64,000 nt of DNA, taken from positions 32,425-96,424 of the forward strand of contig NZ_BDJE01000011.1 of NCBI RefSeq assembly GCF_002117935.1, written 5' to 3'. Both the position numbers and the translations under genes were made by a program. Below, piece by piece: positions 25,000-33,644 of this stretch (its first letter is position 1; every line of letters starts with the position of its first letter). Source of the DNA: Nocardioides sp. PD653-B2. GTDB lineage: Bacteria; Actinomycetota; Actinomycetes; Propionibacteriales; Nocardioidaceae. A model generated the notes under the pieces. It ran no database searches. It was not told where the DNA came from and saw only the letters and a list, made by a program, of their open reading frames with translations.

Positions 25000-25458
25000 T
25001 CACGGCCGCACCTTCTGCACCGGCCGCATCTCGACGACGTCGATCGTCAGCGCGCGCCGCGCGAACCGCCACCCCTCCGGCGTGCGCCGGTAGTCGTCCG
25101 CGTAGCGCAGCGACCACGACAGGTCGACCTGGGCGCCCTCGCGCTCCATCAGGTGGTGGGCGACCCCGGTGATCGCGCCGTGCGCGACGTCCGGCGTCGA
25201 GCCCGCGTCGTACACCTCGCCCACGACCTGGTTGACCGTACGGACCGCGCGCAGCACTCCCTCCAGCGCCTGCCGGACGCCGGCCCGGCCGCGCCGCTCG
25301 ACGTCGGGCTCGAGCGTGCGCGGTGGCTCCGGGGAGACGAGGACGGCGTCCTCGGTGAAGAGGGCGACCGCCCGGTCGAGGTCGCGCGCGTCGACGTACG
25401 ACGCGTAGCGGTGCACCAGGTCGGCCAGGGCGAGCCGGTCCTCGGCCGCGAGGCTCAC
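25000..25458 (-). CDS. SnoaL/NTF2-like fold protein
   Basis: This 152-residue protein has the cone-shaped NTF2/SnoaL-like fold typical of small isomerases, dehydratases and steroid or aromatic hydroxylase small subunits. It shows LVHRYASYVDARDLDRAVALFTEDA near the N-terminus and RYADDYRRTPEGWRFARR near the C-terminus. The GTG at 25458 fits the domain start; the longer upstream frame has no similarity. No catalytic function can be assigned from sequence. Confidence 0.75.
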   Translation of the reverse strand: MSLAAEDRLALADLVHRYASYVDARDLDRAVALFTEDAVLVSPEPPRTLEPDVERRGRAGVRQALEGVLRAVRTVNQVVGEVYDAGSTPDVAHGAITGVAHHLMEREGAQVDLSWSLRYADDYRRTPEGWRFARRALTIDVVEMRPVQKVRP

Positions 25459-25567
25459 GGGGCGATCGCCCGCGGCTCGGTCGTGCCCGCGGCGGTCGGC
25501 GCGATGACGGCGTACCTCATGCGGGGACGGTAACGGCTCGTGGACCCGGCGTGGCAGGGTGCTGCCC

Positions 25568-26044
25568 GTGCCACCCACGAAGAGGACCTCCCGCCCTGCT
25601 CGTCCCGCGATGCCCGTGCCGGTGGGGGCCCGCGAGGTCTACACCGACGGTGCCTGCGCCGGGAACCCCGGTCCGGGCGGCTGGGCCTGGGCGCTGGACA
25701 CCTCGGTCTACTCCTCCGGCGGTGACCCCGCGACGACCAACCAGCGGATGGAGGTGCGGGCCGCGCTCGAAGCGGTGCGCGCCCTCGACGGCCCGCTGCT
25801 GGTGGTGAGCGACTCGACGTACGTCGTCAACTGCTTCCGCGACCACTGGTGGCTCGGCTGGCTCGAGCGCGGCTGGACCAACTCGTCGCGCCAGCCGGTC
25901 GCCAACCGGGACCTGTGGGAGCCGTTGATCGAGCTCTTCCAGGAGCGCGGGGACATCGCCTTCGCCTGGGTGAAGGGTCACTCCGGGCACCCGATGAACG
26001 ACTTCGTGGACCGGTTGGCGGTGCAGGCGACGACACGGGCGTGA
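25568..26044 (+). CDS. rnhA: ribonuclease HI family protein
   Basis: This protein of about 158 residues hydrolyses the RNA strand of RNA-DNA hybrids. The metal-binding acidic residues are visible: Asp in YTDGACAGNPGPGG, Glu in MEVRAAL, Asp in VVSDSTYV and Asp in NDFVDRLA. All four DEDD positions and the WVKGHSGHP loop are intact. The start is uncertain: GTG 25559, GTG 25568 (chosen, with AGGG upstream) and ATG 25610 all precede the domain. Confidence 0.9.
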   Translation: MPPTKRTSRPARPAMPVPVGAREVYTDGACAGNPGPGGWAWALDTSVYSSGGDPATTNQRMEVRAALEAVRALDGPLLVVSDSTYVVNCFRDHWWLGWLERGWTNSSRQPVANRDLWEPLIELFQERGDIAFAWVKGHSGHPMNDFVDRLAVQATTRA

Positions 26045-26122
26045 CCTCCGGGGCCTGAGGGGCTGGCGAGGCTAGCGTGAAGGCCAGCCGCACACCGCCA
26101 GACCGAGCCGAGGGGAAGCCGC

Positions 26123-27181
26123 GTGGTCCGACGGGTCCGTCTCGGACGCCGTACCGCGTCCGAGCGCGCCCGGACGTGGGCCGGTCCGCCGCCGCTGCTG
26201 GTGCTCGCGACCCTGGTCGGCTTCGGGGTGGTGCCGTTCCTCGACCACTCCACGTCGCCACCGCAACCCCGGGCCGTGGTCGTCGCCGGCGACGTACGGT
26301 CGCCGCGGTCGGTCGAGCAGCACGTCGCTCTCCCGCCGGCGGCACTGCCGCCAGGTCAGGGCGGGCACCTGACCTCCGGTCTCCGGCCCGTCACGCTGAA
26401 GCCGGTCGACGTCGGCGTCGCGACGATGAACATGTACCGCAAGCTGGCGCCGGCCGACGCCGCGGCCGACGCGCGCAGACTGACCCGGCACCCCGGGGTG
26501 GACGTCGTCGGCTGGCAGGAGGCCAACCGGTTCGGCGCGGTGCTGCACGCGCTGCCCGGGTGGGACACCAAGACGTTCCCGTTCGGCAAGCGCAACTCCG
26601 AGCTCGCGGTCTCGTGGCGGAGCTCGGAGTTCACCCTCGTCTCGGCCCGGCAGCGCCAGGTCGCGCGCGGGATCAGCTCGCTGGAGGGGCGCTACCCCTT
26701 CGGCAACCGGTTGGTCGCCACGGTCACGCTGAAGCACCGGGAGACCGGGCGGCTGCTGACCGTGATCGACGTGCACCTGCCGCAGGCCATCGAGGACCTC
26801 GACCGGCCCGGTCACTGGCGCGACACCATCAACGCCTTCCGGGCGCGCAACCAGCTGCAGCGCATCGCCGCCGCCTGGCACGGCGCGCCGGGTCGCTGGG
26901 TGGTCGGCACCGGCGACTACAACTTCGACGTGCGCGCGGACGCGCGCCACCGGCCGGCCGGCGGCCCGCGGCGGGCGCTGGCGGGCACGGCGGTGTCGTC
27001 GTACCAGGCACTCGGGACGGACGTGCAGCCCACGCACTGGCCCACCGACCGCCGGATCGACTACGTGTGGGTCGACCGGGCGGCGCTCACGGAGGGCGAG
27101 ATCAGGTTCCGCGGGCAGTGGGTGCTCGGTGGCTTCCACAGCGACCACCGGCCGCTGTTCACCAAGCTCGTCCTGTCGTGA
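26123..27181 (+). CDS. membrane-anchored or secreted endonuclease/exonuclease/phosphatase (EEP) family protein
   Basis: This 352-residue protein has an N-terminal hydrophobic segment (about 22-40) that would anchor or export it. An EEP domain from about residue 95 contains GWQEANR (Glu), VIDVHLP (His), GTGDYNFD (Asp/Asn), DYVWVD and the terminal SDHRP. This catalytic set serves DNase I-like nucleases, phosphodiesterases and sphingomyelinases alike. The GTG at 26123 follows GAGGGGAAG. The substrate is unknown. Confidence 0.8.
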   Translation: MVRRVRLGRRTASERARTWAGPPPLLVLATLVGFGVVPFLDHSTSPPQPRAVVVAGDVRSPRSVEQHVALPPAALPPGQGGHLTSGLRPVTLKPVDVGVATMNMYRKLAPADAAADARRLTRHPGVDVVGWQEANRFGAVLHALPGWDTKTFPFGKRNSELAVSWRSSEFTLVSARQRQVARGISSLEGRYPFGNRLVATVTLKHRETGRLLTVIDVHLPQAIEDLDRPGHWRDTINAFRARNQLQRIAAAWHGAPGRWVVGTGDYNFDVRADARHRPAGGPRRALAGTAVSSYQALGTDVQPTHWPTDRRIDYVWVDRAALTEGEIRFRGQWVLGGFHSDHRPLFTKLVLS

Positions 27182-27223
27182 CGACCACGCCTCACCGGAT
27201 CCGGATCCGCTGACGCGTCTCCG

Positions 27224-27724
27224 CTACCGGAGCGCCATCGAGCCGGACAGCGCGGGCTGCCAGGACAGCGCCTGGTGCTCGGCGATCCGGGCGTCGAGGC
27301 CCGCCGCAACGTCCTCGGGCCACGGGGCGGTCCGCCGGGTGCCCATGTCGAGGTGGAGGAAGATCTCCTCGATCACGCAGCTGAGCTTCTGGTGGGAGTC
27401 GTCGAGCAGGTAGACGACGGCGTGCGCGGCGCGCTGCGAGCGGCCGACCAGCCGCACCCGCACGGAGATCCGGTCACCGGTCCGCAGCTCGGACAGGTAG
27501 GTCAGGTGGTGCTCGGCGCTGAAGACCGCGTGGCCCGCCACGGTGGGCCAGTTCTGCAGGATGCCGACGTCGACGAGGGACTCGTCGAGGCCCTCGCTGG
27601 CGATGCCGACGTAGTGGCGGACGTTGAGGTGCCCGTTGATGTCCTCGAACGCCGTGGGTACACCCTGGGCGGAGAACTCGGGGAGAGCGGCGAGCTGTTC
27701 ATAGGTCGGGTGGTCGCTGGTCAC
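27224..27724 (-). CDS. acyl-CoA thioesterase (4-hydroxybenzoyl-CoA thioesterase fold)
   Basis: This 166-residue hotdog-fold protein carries the 4HBT signature: EDINGHLNVRHYVG near 27-40 with the catalytic Asp region, then FSAEHHLTYLSELRTGDRISV. It would hydrolyse an acyl-CoA thioester or bind one. It starts at GTG 27724 and converges on the EEP gene. The adjoining 166 bases toward the HxlR gene hold no gene I can support. Confidence 0.82.
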   Translation of the reverse strand: MTSDHPTYEQLAALPEFSAQGVPTAFEDINGHLNVRHYVGIASEGLDESLVDVGILQNWPTVAGHAVFSAEHHLTYLSELRTGDRISVRVRLVGRSQRAAHAVVYLLDDSHQKLSCVIEEIFLHLDMGTRRTAPWPEDVAAGLDARIAEHQALSWQPALSGSMALR

Positions 27725-27890
27725 AGGACCACTCTCTCTCCCCGCTCCGCGCGCAGCGGCACCGCCCCCTGGTCGGAGCCCTGACGAAGCGGTGTCCGGG
27801 AGGGGGAACGGCGTCGCGCGGCACCACGGTCGACCTGCACCCCGCCGAGCCCGACGGTGGCGGACGCGCGGCCGCGCCAGGTCGAGGAGG

Positions 27891-28220
27891 TCACCGCACG
27901 TGCTGTTGGGCCCAGTGGACGAGCGGGGCGAGCAGCCCGGCCGCCGTACGGCCCTCCGCGGTCAGGGAGTACTCCACGTGCGGGGGCACGACGGGGAGCG
28001 CCTCGCGGTGCACGAGACCGTCGGCCTCGAGGGTCTGGAGCGACTGGCTCAGCATCTTCTCGCTGACTCCGGTCACCTCGCGCATCAGCTCGCTCCAGCG
28101 CATCGTCCGGTCGTCCAGGGTGAGCAGCAGCAGCACGCCCCACTTGCTGGTCACGTGCTCGACCAGCAGGCGGGTGTCGGGGCAGGCCGTGTCGACCTGG
28201 AGGTCTCGGACGATGGTCAT
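27891..28220 (-). CDS. HxlR-family (DUF24) redox-type transcriptional regulator
   Basis: This 109-residue winged-helix regulator has a cysteine at position 13 (TACPDTRLL), the place of the redox-sensing Cys in HxlR proteins such as HypR and QorR. SKWGVLLLLTL, VSEKMLSQSLQTLEADGLV and PPHVEYSLT complete the family pattern. It is divergent from a QorB-like quinone reductase gene, the well-known ytfH/ytfG (qorR/qor) arrangement, and should repress both. It starts at ATG 28220. Confidence 0.88.
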   Translation of the reverse strand: MTIVRDLQVDTACPDTRLLVEHVTSKWGVLLLLTLDDRTMRWSELMREVTGVSEKMLSQSLQTLEADGLVHREALPVVPPHVEYSLTAEGRTAAGLLAPLVHWAQQHVR

Positions 28221-28243
28221 GGCCCATACCTTACCTCCGGGTG

Positions 28244-28268
28244 GGTACCCCACTTTGAAGTAGGTACC
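28244..28268. promoter_or_regulatory. paired GGTACC operator sites between HxlR and quinone reductase genes
   Basis: GGTACC occurs at 28244-28249 and 28263-28268, 19 bases apart, within a locally AT-richer divergent region. The first is embedded in GTGGGTACCCCAC, a near palindrome. HxlR regulators commonly bind GTAC-containing inverted repeats, so these are the likely operators. Confidence 0.5.
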
Positions 28269-28338
28269 CCCGGTCGGGAAGGTGCCCCGGCCGGCCGGGG
28301 TTCTCTCCTCGTCAGCAGAACCGAACCGAGGAGGAACC

Positions 28339-29193
28339 ATGTCGATCGTCGTCACCGGAGCCAGCGGGCAACTCGGCCCGCTCGTGGTGGAGAGCCTGCT
28401 GGAGCGTGGGGTCGACCCGGCCGAGATCGTGGCCACGGGACGCGCCGTCGAGAAGCTCGGCGCGCTCGCCGACCGGGGCGTGCGCACCGAGCGCCTCGAC
28501 TTCGACGACGTCCCCGACACCGTGCCGTGGCTGGGCGAGGGCGACGTGCTGCTGCTCGTCTCCGGCAGCGAGGTCGGCAAGCGCGTGCCGCAGCACCAGG
28601 CGGTGGTCGACCTCGCGGTGCGCTCCGGCGTACGGCGGATAGCGTACACCAGCGCCCCCGCGGCCGACGACACGACGCTGGCCATCGCGCCCGAGCACGC
28701 CGCCACCGAGCAGCTCATCCGGGCGAGCGGGCTGCCGTTCACGTTCCTGCGCAACGGCTGGTACACCGAGAACTACCAGCAGGCCTTCGAGCAGGCCCGC
28801 GAGACCGGGGTCGTCACGTCCAGTGCCGGTGACGGCCGGGTGGCGAGCGCCCCGCGCGCCGACTTCGCGGCCGCGGCCGCCGCGGTCCTGGCCACCGAGG
28901 GCCACGAGGGCGCGGTCTACGAGCTCTTCGGCGACGTCGCGTGGAGCTTCGACGAGCTGGCGGCGGCCTTCGCGGAGGTGCTCGGCCGCGACGTCACCTA
29001 CCAGCGGCTGATGCCGGACGAGCACCGTGCCCTGCTGGTGTCGTTCGGGCTCGACGAGGGCACCGCGGGCTTCGTGGTCGCGCTCGACCAGGCCATCGCC
29101 GACGGGCTGCTCGGCCTCACCCCCGGCGACCTGTCCCGGCTGACCGGACGGCCGACGGAGCCGCTCCTGGAGACCGTGCGCAGCTGGGTCTGA
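28339..29193 (+). CDS. NmrA-like atypical SDR, NAD(P)H:quinone oxidoreductase (QorB/YtfG-like)
   Basis: This 284-residue NAD(P)-binding protein has the N-terminal TGASGQLG Rossmann loop and lacks the classical catalytic YxxxK, as in the NmrA/QorB group. It probably reduces quinones or senses NADP status. The ATG at 28339 follows GAGGAGGAA. Its divergent HxlR regulator supports a role in redox or electrophile stress. Confidence 0.84.
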   Translation: MSIVVTGASGQLGPLVVESLLERGVDPAEIVATGRAVEKLGALADRGVRTERLDFDDVPDTVPWLGEGDVLLLVSGSEVGKRVPQHQAVVDLAVRSGVRRIAYTSAPAADDTTLAIAPEHAATEQLIRASGLPFTFLRNGWYTENYQQAFEQARETGVVTSSAGDGRVASAPRADFAAAAAAVLATEGHEGAVYELFGDVAWSFDELAAAFAEVLGRDVTYQRLMPDEHRALLVSFGLDEGTAGFVVALDQAIADGLLGLTPGDLSRLTGRPTEPLLETVRSWV

Positions 29194-29203
29194 CCGGACC
29201 CCG

Positions 29204-29974
29204 TCAGACCAGCGTGCCCGTCACCACCGTGCCGTCGACCTCGTCGTCGGTCCACACCTCGGTGGCGAGCCCGGCCTCGCGCATGAGGGTGTCGGTGCCG
29301 AGGGCCTGGCCCCGGCTGGTCTCGACGAGCAGCCGCCCGCCGGGCGCCAGCCACGCCGGCGCCCCGGCGGCGACGCCTCGGTGCACGTCGAGGCCGTCGG
29401 CGCCGCCGTCGAGCGCCACCCGGTGCTCGTGGTCGCGGGCCTCGGGCGGCATCGTCGCGACCGCGTGCGTCGGCACGTACGGCGCGTTCGCGACGACCGC
29501 CGTCACCCGCCCGCGCAGGGCGTCCGGCAGGGCGGCGTACAGGTCGCCCTCGAAGACCCGCTCCGGCGGCAGGTTGCGGCGAGCGACCGCGACGGCGGCC
29601 GGGTCGATGTCGGCGGCGTACACCTCGAGGCCCGGTGTCCTGGCCAGCAGGGCGGCGCCGATCGCGCCGGCGCCGCAGCACAGGTCGACCACGACGTCAC
29701 CGGCGCGCAGGCCGGGCGCGGCCCGGTGGACGAGCGCCGTGGTCCGCCGCCGGGGCACGAAGACGCCGGGCGCCACGGTGATGCGCAGGCCGCAGAACTC
29801 GGCGTAGCCGAGGATCTGCTCGAGCGGCAGCCCGGCGACCCGGTCGGCCACCATCCGGTCCAGGTCGGTGCCGTCCGGGTCGTCGGCGGCCGCCTCCAGC
29901 AGGAGGCGCGCCTCGTCCTCGGCGAACACGCAGCCCGCCGCCCGGAGGGTGGCCACGAGCTCCTCGGGGTGCAT
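29204..29974 (-). CDS. putative protein N5-glutamine methyltransferase (PrmC/HemK-related)
   Basis: This 256-residue SAM-dependent methyltransferase has an N-terminal helical domain, FVPRRRTTALV, the SAM loop DLCCGAGAIG and the catalytic motif NAPYVP. Classical PrmC/HemK has NPPY, so this is the related actinobacterial group with an altered motif and unknown substrate, not the release-factor methyltransferase itself. The ATG at 29974 is chosen. It is divergent by 16 bases from the next membrane protein gene. Confidence 0.8.
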   Translation of the reverse strand: MHPEELVATLRAAGCVFAEDEARLLLEAAADDPDGTDLDRMVADRVAGLPLEQILGYAEFCGLRITVAPGVFVPRRRTTALVHRAAPGLRAGDVVVDLCCGAGAIGAALLARTPGLEVYAADIDPAAVAVARRNLPPERVFEGDLYAALPDALRGRVTAVVANAPYVPTHAVATMPPEARDHEHRVALDGGADGLDVHRGVAAGAPAWLAPGGRLLVETSRGQALGTDTLMREAGLATEVWTDDEVDGTVVTGTLV

Positions 29975-29990
29975 GGTCGATGATGCTGCC

Positions 29991-30350
29991 ATGCCGAGCG
30001 TGACGACCCAGATCACCGTCATCGTGATCGGGTACGCCGCCCTCGTGACGGTCCTGGCCCTCGTCGTGGTGCTCCGTCGCGGCGACCGGCCGCCGTGGCT
30101 CGACCAGATGGTCTGGCTGCTGGAGGTGCTGCTCGTCGTGCGCGGGCTGGCCGGTCTGGGCACGGTGTTCGGCGACGACCCGCCCGACTCCCTGTCCACG
30201 CACGTCGGCTACCTGGTCTCGTCGGTCTGCATCCTGCCGATCGCGATGAAGTCGGTCGAGGGCGACCGCGCGGTCTGGTCCTCCGGCGTCGTCGCGGTGG
30301 GCGCGCTCGCCGTCACCGTGATCGCCGTCCGACTGCAGATGACGGCATGA
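29991..30350 (+). CDS. small integral membrane protein, unknown function
   Basis: This 119-residue protein has about four hydrophobic segments, an N-out or N-in topology that cannot be decided, and a basic RRGDRPPW loop. It overlaps the following membrane protein gene by 4 bases, so both are probably made together. No family was recognised. Confidence 0.65.
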   Translation: MPSVTTQITVIVIGYAALVTVLALVVVLRRGDRPPWLDQMVWLLEVLLVVRGLAGLGTVFGDDPPDSLSTHVGYLVSSVCILPIAMKSVEGDRAVWSSGVVAVGALAVTVIAVRLQMTA

Positions 30351-30763
30351 GCGCCCCCGCCCGCTCGGGCCCCCACCAGGCGCTGCTCGCCTTCTACGCG
30401 CTCTTCACCCTCGCGGCCGGCGCTCGCGCGCTGGTGCAGCTGACGACCCAGTACGGCGAGGCGCCGGTCGCCTACTGGCTCTCGCTCGCCGCCGCGGTGA
30501 CCTACGCACTGGGCTGGTACGCCATCCGCCAGGCCTCGGTGGGCAGCACCGGCTTCGCGAGCGTGATGCTCTGGGTCGAGCTCGGCGGGGTCCTCACCGT
30601 CGGGACCCTGAGCCTGGTCGAGCGGGACTGGTTCGCCGACGCGTCGGTGTGGTCCGACTACGGCATCGGCTACGGGTTCGTGCCGGCCGTGCTGCCGATC
30701 GCGGGGCTGCTGTGGCTGCGCCGGCAGAAGCGGACAATCCGGACGGGTGCCAGCTCCGAATAG
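30347..30763 (+). CDS. small integral membrane protein, unknown function
   Basis: This 138-residue protein has four predicted membrane segments and a basic C-terminal tail (LRRQKRTIR). Its ATG overlaps the stop of the preceding gene (ATGA). It probably forms a complex with that neighbour. Function unknown. Confidence 0.65.
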   Translation: MSAPARSGPHQALLAFYALFTLAAGARALVQLTTQYGEAPVAYWLSLAAAVTYALGWYAIRQASVGSTGFASVMLWVELGGVLTVGTLSLVERDWFADASVWSDYGIGYGFVPAVLPIAGLLWLRRQKRTIRTGASSE

Positions 30764-30798
30764 AGGTCGTTCGTCGTCGACTGCCGAAGGGGGCAGAC

Positions 30799-31230
30799 GT
30801 GAGTCCGACTTCCATGACGTTCGTGATCGTTGTCGCAGGACTGGTGGCCTGGCTGGCCTCGGGCACCGCATCGGCGCGCTCGCGGCGCCGGTGCGAGGAG
30901 CGCCGACGCCGCTCCGTGCACCGCGATCCGCGCACGGCCAACCTGCTCGACGTCGAGCGCCGGCTTCGCGAGGGGCTGACCGACCGGCAGGTCGACTTCG
31001 TGCTGGCCAGGATCGAGCGCGACGGCATCGCGGCGCGGACGCTGTGGGCCTGGCTCGACCGGTTCGGTGCGCCCGCCCTCGTGGCGGCGCTCGCGTCCGG
31101 GCGGGGGTACGGCGAGCTGGTCCGGCTCCTCGACTCCGCCGCTCAGCCGGACCTCGACGAGATGTCGGTCCTGGCCGGGCTCGCGATGCCGGAGCTCTTC
31201 GAGGGTCGGGACGCTCGCGCGGATCTGTAA
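30799..31230 (+). CDS. hypothetical protein with N-terminal membrane anchor
   Basis: This 143-residue protein begins at GTG 30799 after GAAGGGGGC. A hydrophobic segment at about 7-24 is followed by a very basic stretch (SRRRCEERRRRS) and a helical C-terminal domain. Family unknown. Its stop codon lies inside the KstR-type box of the next gene. Confidence 0.6.
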   Translation: MSPTSMTFVIVVAGLVAWLASGTASARSRRRCEERRRRSVHRDPRTANLLDVERRLREGLTDRQVDFVLARIERDGIAARTLWAWLDRFGAPALVAALASGRGYGELVRLLDSAAQPDLDEMSVLAGLAMPELFEGRDARADL

Positions 31231-31239
31231 CGTGTTCTA
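31226..31239. promoter_or_regulatory. KstR-type operator upstream of the flavin oxidoreductase gene
   Basis: TGTAACGTGTTCTA fits the KstR consensus TnnAACnnGTTnnA at every fixed position. It lies 10 bases before the start codon of the next gene and includes the stop codon of the previous one. KstR is the TetR-family repressor of cholesterol/steroid catabolism in actinobacteria. Confidence 0.75.
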
Positions 31240-31249
31240 GATTGCCGGC

Positions 31250-32437
31250 GTGACCGCTCCGGATGTCTTCGCGCCCACCACGCTCGGCCCGGTGCGGCTG
31301 CGCAACCGCACGGTCAAGGCCGCGACGTTCGAGGGGCGTGCGCCGTACGGCCAGGTCACCGACGAGCTCATCGACTACCACCTCGCGGTCACCCGCGGTG
31401 GCGTCGGCCTGACGACCGTGGCCTATCTCGCGGTCGCGCCGGAGGGTCGCACGCATCGCGAGCAGATCGTCGTGGGGGAGCGGACGTTCGGCGGCCTGAC
31501 CCGGCTCGCCGACGCGGTCCACGAGTCCGGAGCCGCGATCGCCGGCCAGGTCGGGCACGCCGGCCCGGTCGCGAACGGCCGCTCCAACGGCGTGCGGGCG
31601 CTCAGCGCCAGCCGGATGCCGAGCCCGCTGTCGATGCAGTTGGTGAAGGCGGCCACCGAGGCCGACCTGACCCGGATCACCCGGGCGTACGTCGCGGCCT
31701 CGCGGAGGCTGGTGCGCGCCGGCTTCGACGTCCTCGAGCTGCACATGGCGCACAGCTACCTGATCTCCTCCTTCCTCGCGCCGGGGCTCAACCGGCGCAC
31801 GGACGACTACGGCGGCTCCCTGGAGAACCGGGCGCGGCTCGGTCGGCAGGTCGCGCGGGCGGTGCGCGACGAGATCGGGTCGGACGCCGCCATCACCGCG
31901 AAGGTCAGCCTCGGCGACGGCTTCAGGGGTGGCGTCACGACCGACGAGGGTCTCGCGTACGCCCAGATGCTGGAGTCGGACGGCACCCTCGACGCGCTCC
32001 AGATGAGCGGCGGGTCGTCGCTGATGAACCCGATGTACCTCTTCCGCGGCGAGGCGCCGCTGCGGGAGTTCGCCGAGACGATGCCGCTCGTCGTACGCCT
32101 CGGCATGAGGACGCCGGTCGGCCGCGGCTTCCTGAAAACCTACCCCTTCGAGGAGGCGTACTTCCGCGAGAAGGCGCTGCGCTTCCGCGCGGGCCTCTCC
32201 CTGCCGCTGATGCTGCTCGGCGGCATCAACCGGCGCGCGACCATGGACCAGGCGATGGCCGACGGCTTCGACTTCGTCGCCATGGGCCGAGCCCTCCTCC
32301 GCGAACCCGACCTGGTGAACCAGCTGGCCGCCGGCCACGCGACCGAGGGCGCCTGCATCCACTGCAACCGCTGCATGCCGACCATCTACTCCGGCACCCG
32401 CTGTCCGGTCATCTCGCCGGTGGGTTTCACCGGCTGA
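31250..32437 (+). CDS. NADH:flavin oxidoreductase, old-yellow-enzyme family
   Basis: This 395-residue FMN-binding TIM-barrel protein has the family motifs NRTVKAATFEG near the start, HMAHSYLISSFLAP (substrate His) and RTDDYGGSLENR. Near the C-terminus are AMGRALLREPDLV and a Cys-rich CIHCNRCMP. Unlike the larger enzyme near 6.2 kb it lacks the FAD/NAD domain. The KstR-type box directly upstream suggests a role in reduction of a steroid or related enoyl intermediate. The GTG start is at 31250. Confidence 0.86.
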   Translation: MTAPDVFAPTTLGPVRLRNRTVKAATFEGRAPYGQVTDELIDYHLAVTRGGVGLTTVAYLAVAPEGRTHREQIVVGERTFGGLTRLADAVHESGAAIAGQVGHAGPVANGRSNGVRALSASRMPSPLSMQLVKAATEADLTRITRAYVAASRRLVRAGFDVLELHMAHSYLISSFLAPGLNRRTDDYGGSLENRARLGRQVARAVRDEIGSDAAITAKVSLGDGFRGGVTTDEGLAYAQMLESDGTLDALQMSGGSSLMNPMYLFRGEAPLREFAETMPLVVRLGMRTPVGRGFLKTYPFEEAYFREKALRFRAGLSLPLMLLGGINRRATMDQAMADGFDFVAMGRALLREPDLVNQLAAGHATEGACIHCNRCMPTIYSGTRCPVISPVGFTG

Positions 32438-32510
32438 CCGCCGATCCCCGCACGCCACGCCGGGGTGGCACGGCGTGTCGTGCGGGTTCTGGCGGCCGAC
32501 CGGTGAAACC
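32423..32510. repeat. nested palindromic intergenic element, copy 1
   Basis: Outer arms (GGTTTCACCGG near 32423 and CCGGTGAAACC ending at 32510) enclose an inner stem with left arm 32447-32461 and right arm 32472-32486 (14 of 15 pairs). The left outer arm contains the last codons and stop of the preceding gene. Bases 32467-32487 are an exact 21-base match, in reverse complement, to 45465-45485 in copy 2. Confidence 0.8.
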
Positions 32511-32528
32511 GCACCCTTCACAGACAAC

Positions 32529-32542
32529 TAGAACGTGTTCTA
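32529..32542. promoter_or_regulatory. KstR-type operator upstream of the DapB-like/SDR/MBL operon
   Basis: TAGAACGTGTTCTA matches the KstR consensus TnnAACnnGTTnnA at all fixed positions and is nearly perfectly palindromic. It ends 10 bases before the start codon at 32553, the same spacing as the box before the flavin oxidoreductase gene. Confidence 0.8.
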
Positions 32543-32552
32543 GGTTGACCCC

Positions 32553-33644
32553 ATGTCACACGAGAAGCCGCTGAGGGTCGTCGTCTGGTCGACCGGGACC
32601 ATCGGGCGCCACGCGATCGCGGGAGTCGACGCCCACCCCCGGATGGAGCTGGTGGGGGTGTGGGTCTCCAACCCCGACAAGGACGGCAAGGACGCCGGGA
32701 TCCTGGCCGACCTCGGCCGTGAGCTCGGGGTGCTGGCCACCACCGACCGCGACGCGCTGATCGCGCTGGAGCCCGACGCGATCGTGCACACCGCGATGGC
32801 CGACGACCGGGTCTTCGAGTGCATCGAGGACCTCTTCGGCTTCGTCGAGGCCGGCATCAACGTCGTCTCCAGCGGGCCGGTGCTGCTCCAGTGGCCGTAC
32901 GGAATCCTGCCGGACTCGATGCTCGACCGGCTCGCCGAGGCAGGCCGTACGACGGGCGCCAGCCTGCACGTCAACGGCATCGACCCCGGCTACGCCAACG
33001 ACCTCCTGCCGCTCGCGCTGACCAGCCTGAGCCGGCGCATCGACGAGGTCCGGGTGATGGAGATCGCCGACTACTCGACCTACTACCAGCCCGTCGTCAT
33101 GGGCGACATGTTCGGCTTCGGCCGGCCGATGGACTTCGAGCCGCTGCTCTGGCAGCCCGGCATCCTGACCATGGCCTGGGGCAGCGTCGTGCGCCAGATC
33201 GCCGCCGGCCTCGACGTCGTGCTCGACGAGCCGCTCGTCGAGAAGGTCGAGCGGCGTGCCGCGGAGGTCGACACCCCCAGCGTGTCCGGTGAGGTGAAGG
33301 CCGGGACCATGGGCGCCGTCCGCTTCGAGCTGATCGGCACGGTGGACGGTGTGCCCCGGGTGGTGCTCGAGCACGTCACCCGCACCGCCGAGGACCAGGT
33401 GCCCGAGTGGCCGCAGCCCGCCGAGGGCGGCGGTGGCTACCGCGTCATCGTGACGGGCGAGCCCGTGATGCAGCTCGACCTCACCCACCACGGCGAGCAC
33501 GGCGACCACAACGTCTCCGGGATGATCACGACCGCGCAGAGGCTGGTCAACGCGCTGCCCGCCGTCGTCGAGGCGAAGGGCGGACTGGTCACCGCCCTCG
33601 ACCTCCCGCTCGTGACCGGCCGGGGCCTGGTGAGCACCACATGA
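32553..33644 (+). CDS. dihydrodipicolinate-reductase-like / NAD(P)-dependent amine dehydrogenase-like protein
   Basis: This 363-residue protein has an N-terminal Rossmann fold ([13 protein letters not shown] near 10-22). Its central [15 protein letters not shown] motif is characteristic of the family annotated as dihydrodipicolinate reductase or 2,4-diaminopentanoate dehydrogenase. Many copies occur in mycobacterial lipid and steroid loci without known substrates. It is first in a KstR-boxed operon and overlaps the SDR gene by 4 bases. A role in lysine synthesis is unlikely. Confidence 0.8.
   Translation: MSHEKPLRVVVWSTGTIGRHAIAGVDAHPRMELVGVWVSNPDKDGKDAGILADLGRELGVLATTDRDALIALEPDAIVHTAMADDRVFECIEDLFGFVEAGINVVSSGPVLLQWPYGILPDSMLDRLAEAGRTTGASLHVNGIDPGYANDLLPLALTSLSRRIDEVRVMEIADYSTYYQPVVMGDMFGFGRPMDFEPLLWQPGILTMAWGSVVRQIAAGLDVVLDEPLVEKVERRAAEVDTPSVSGEVKAGTMGAVRFELIGTVDGVPRVVLEHVTRTAEDQVPEWPQPAEGGGGYRVIVTGEPVMQLDLTHHGEHGDHNVSGMITTAQRLVNALPAVVEAKGGLVTALDLPLVTGRGLVSTT

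Noticed and set aside
27725..27890. Possible small gene between the thioesterase and HxlR genes
   Set aside because: Only arginine-rich shadow frames occur, with no ribosome site or recognisable product.
32447..32486. Possible insertion-sequence end or transposon inverted repeat
   Set aside because: No transposase, no target-site duplication and no partner end; the second copy at 45.45 kb shows it to be a compact palindromic repeat.
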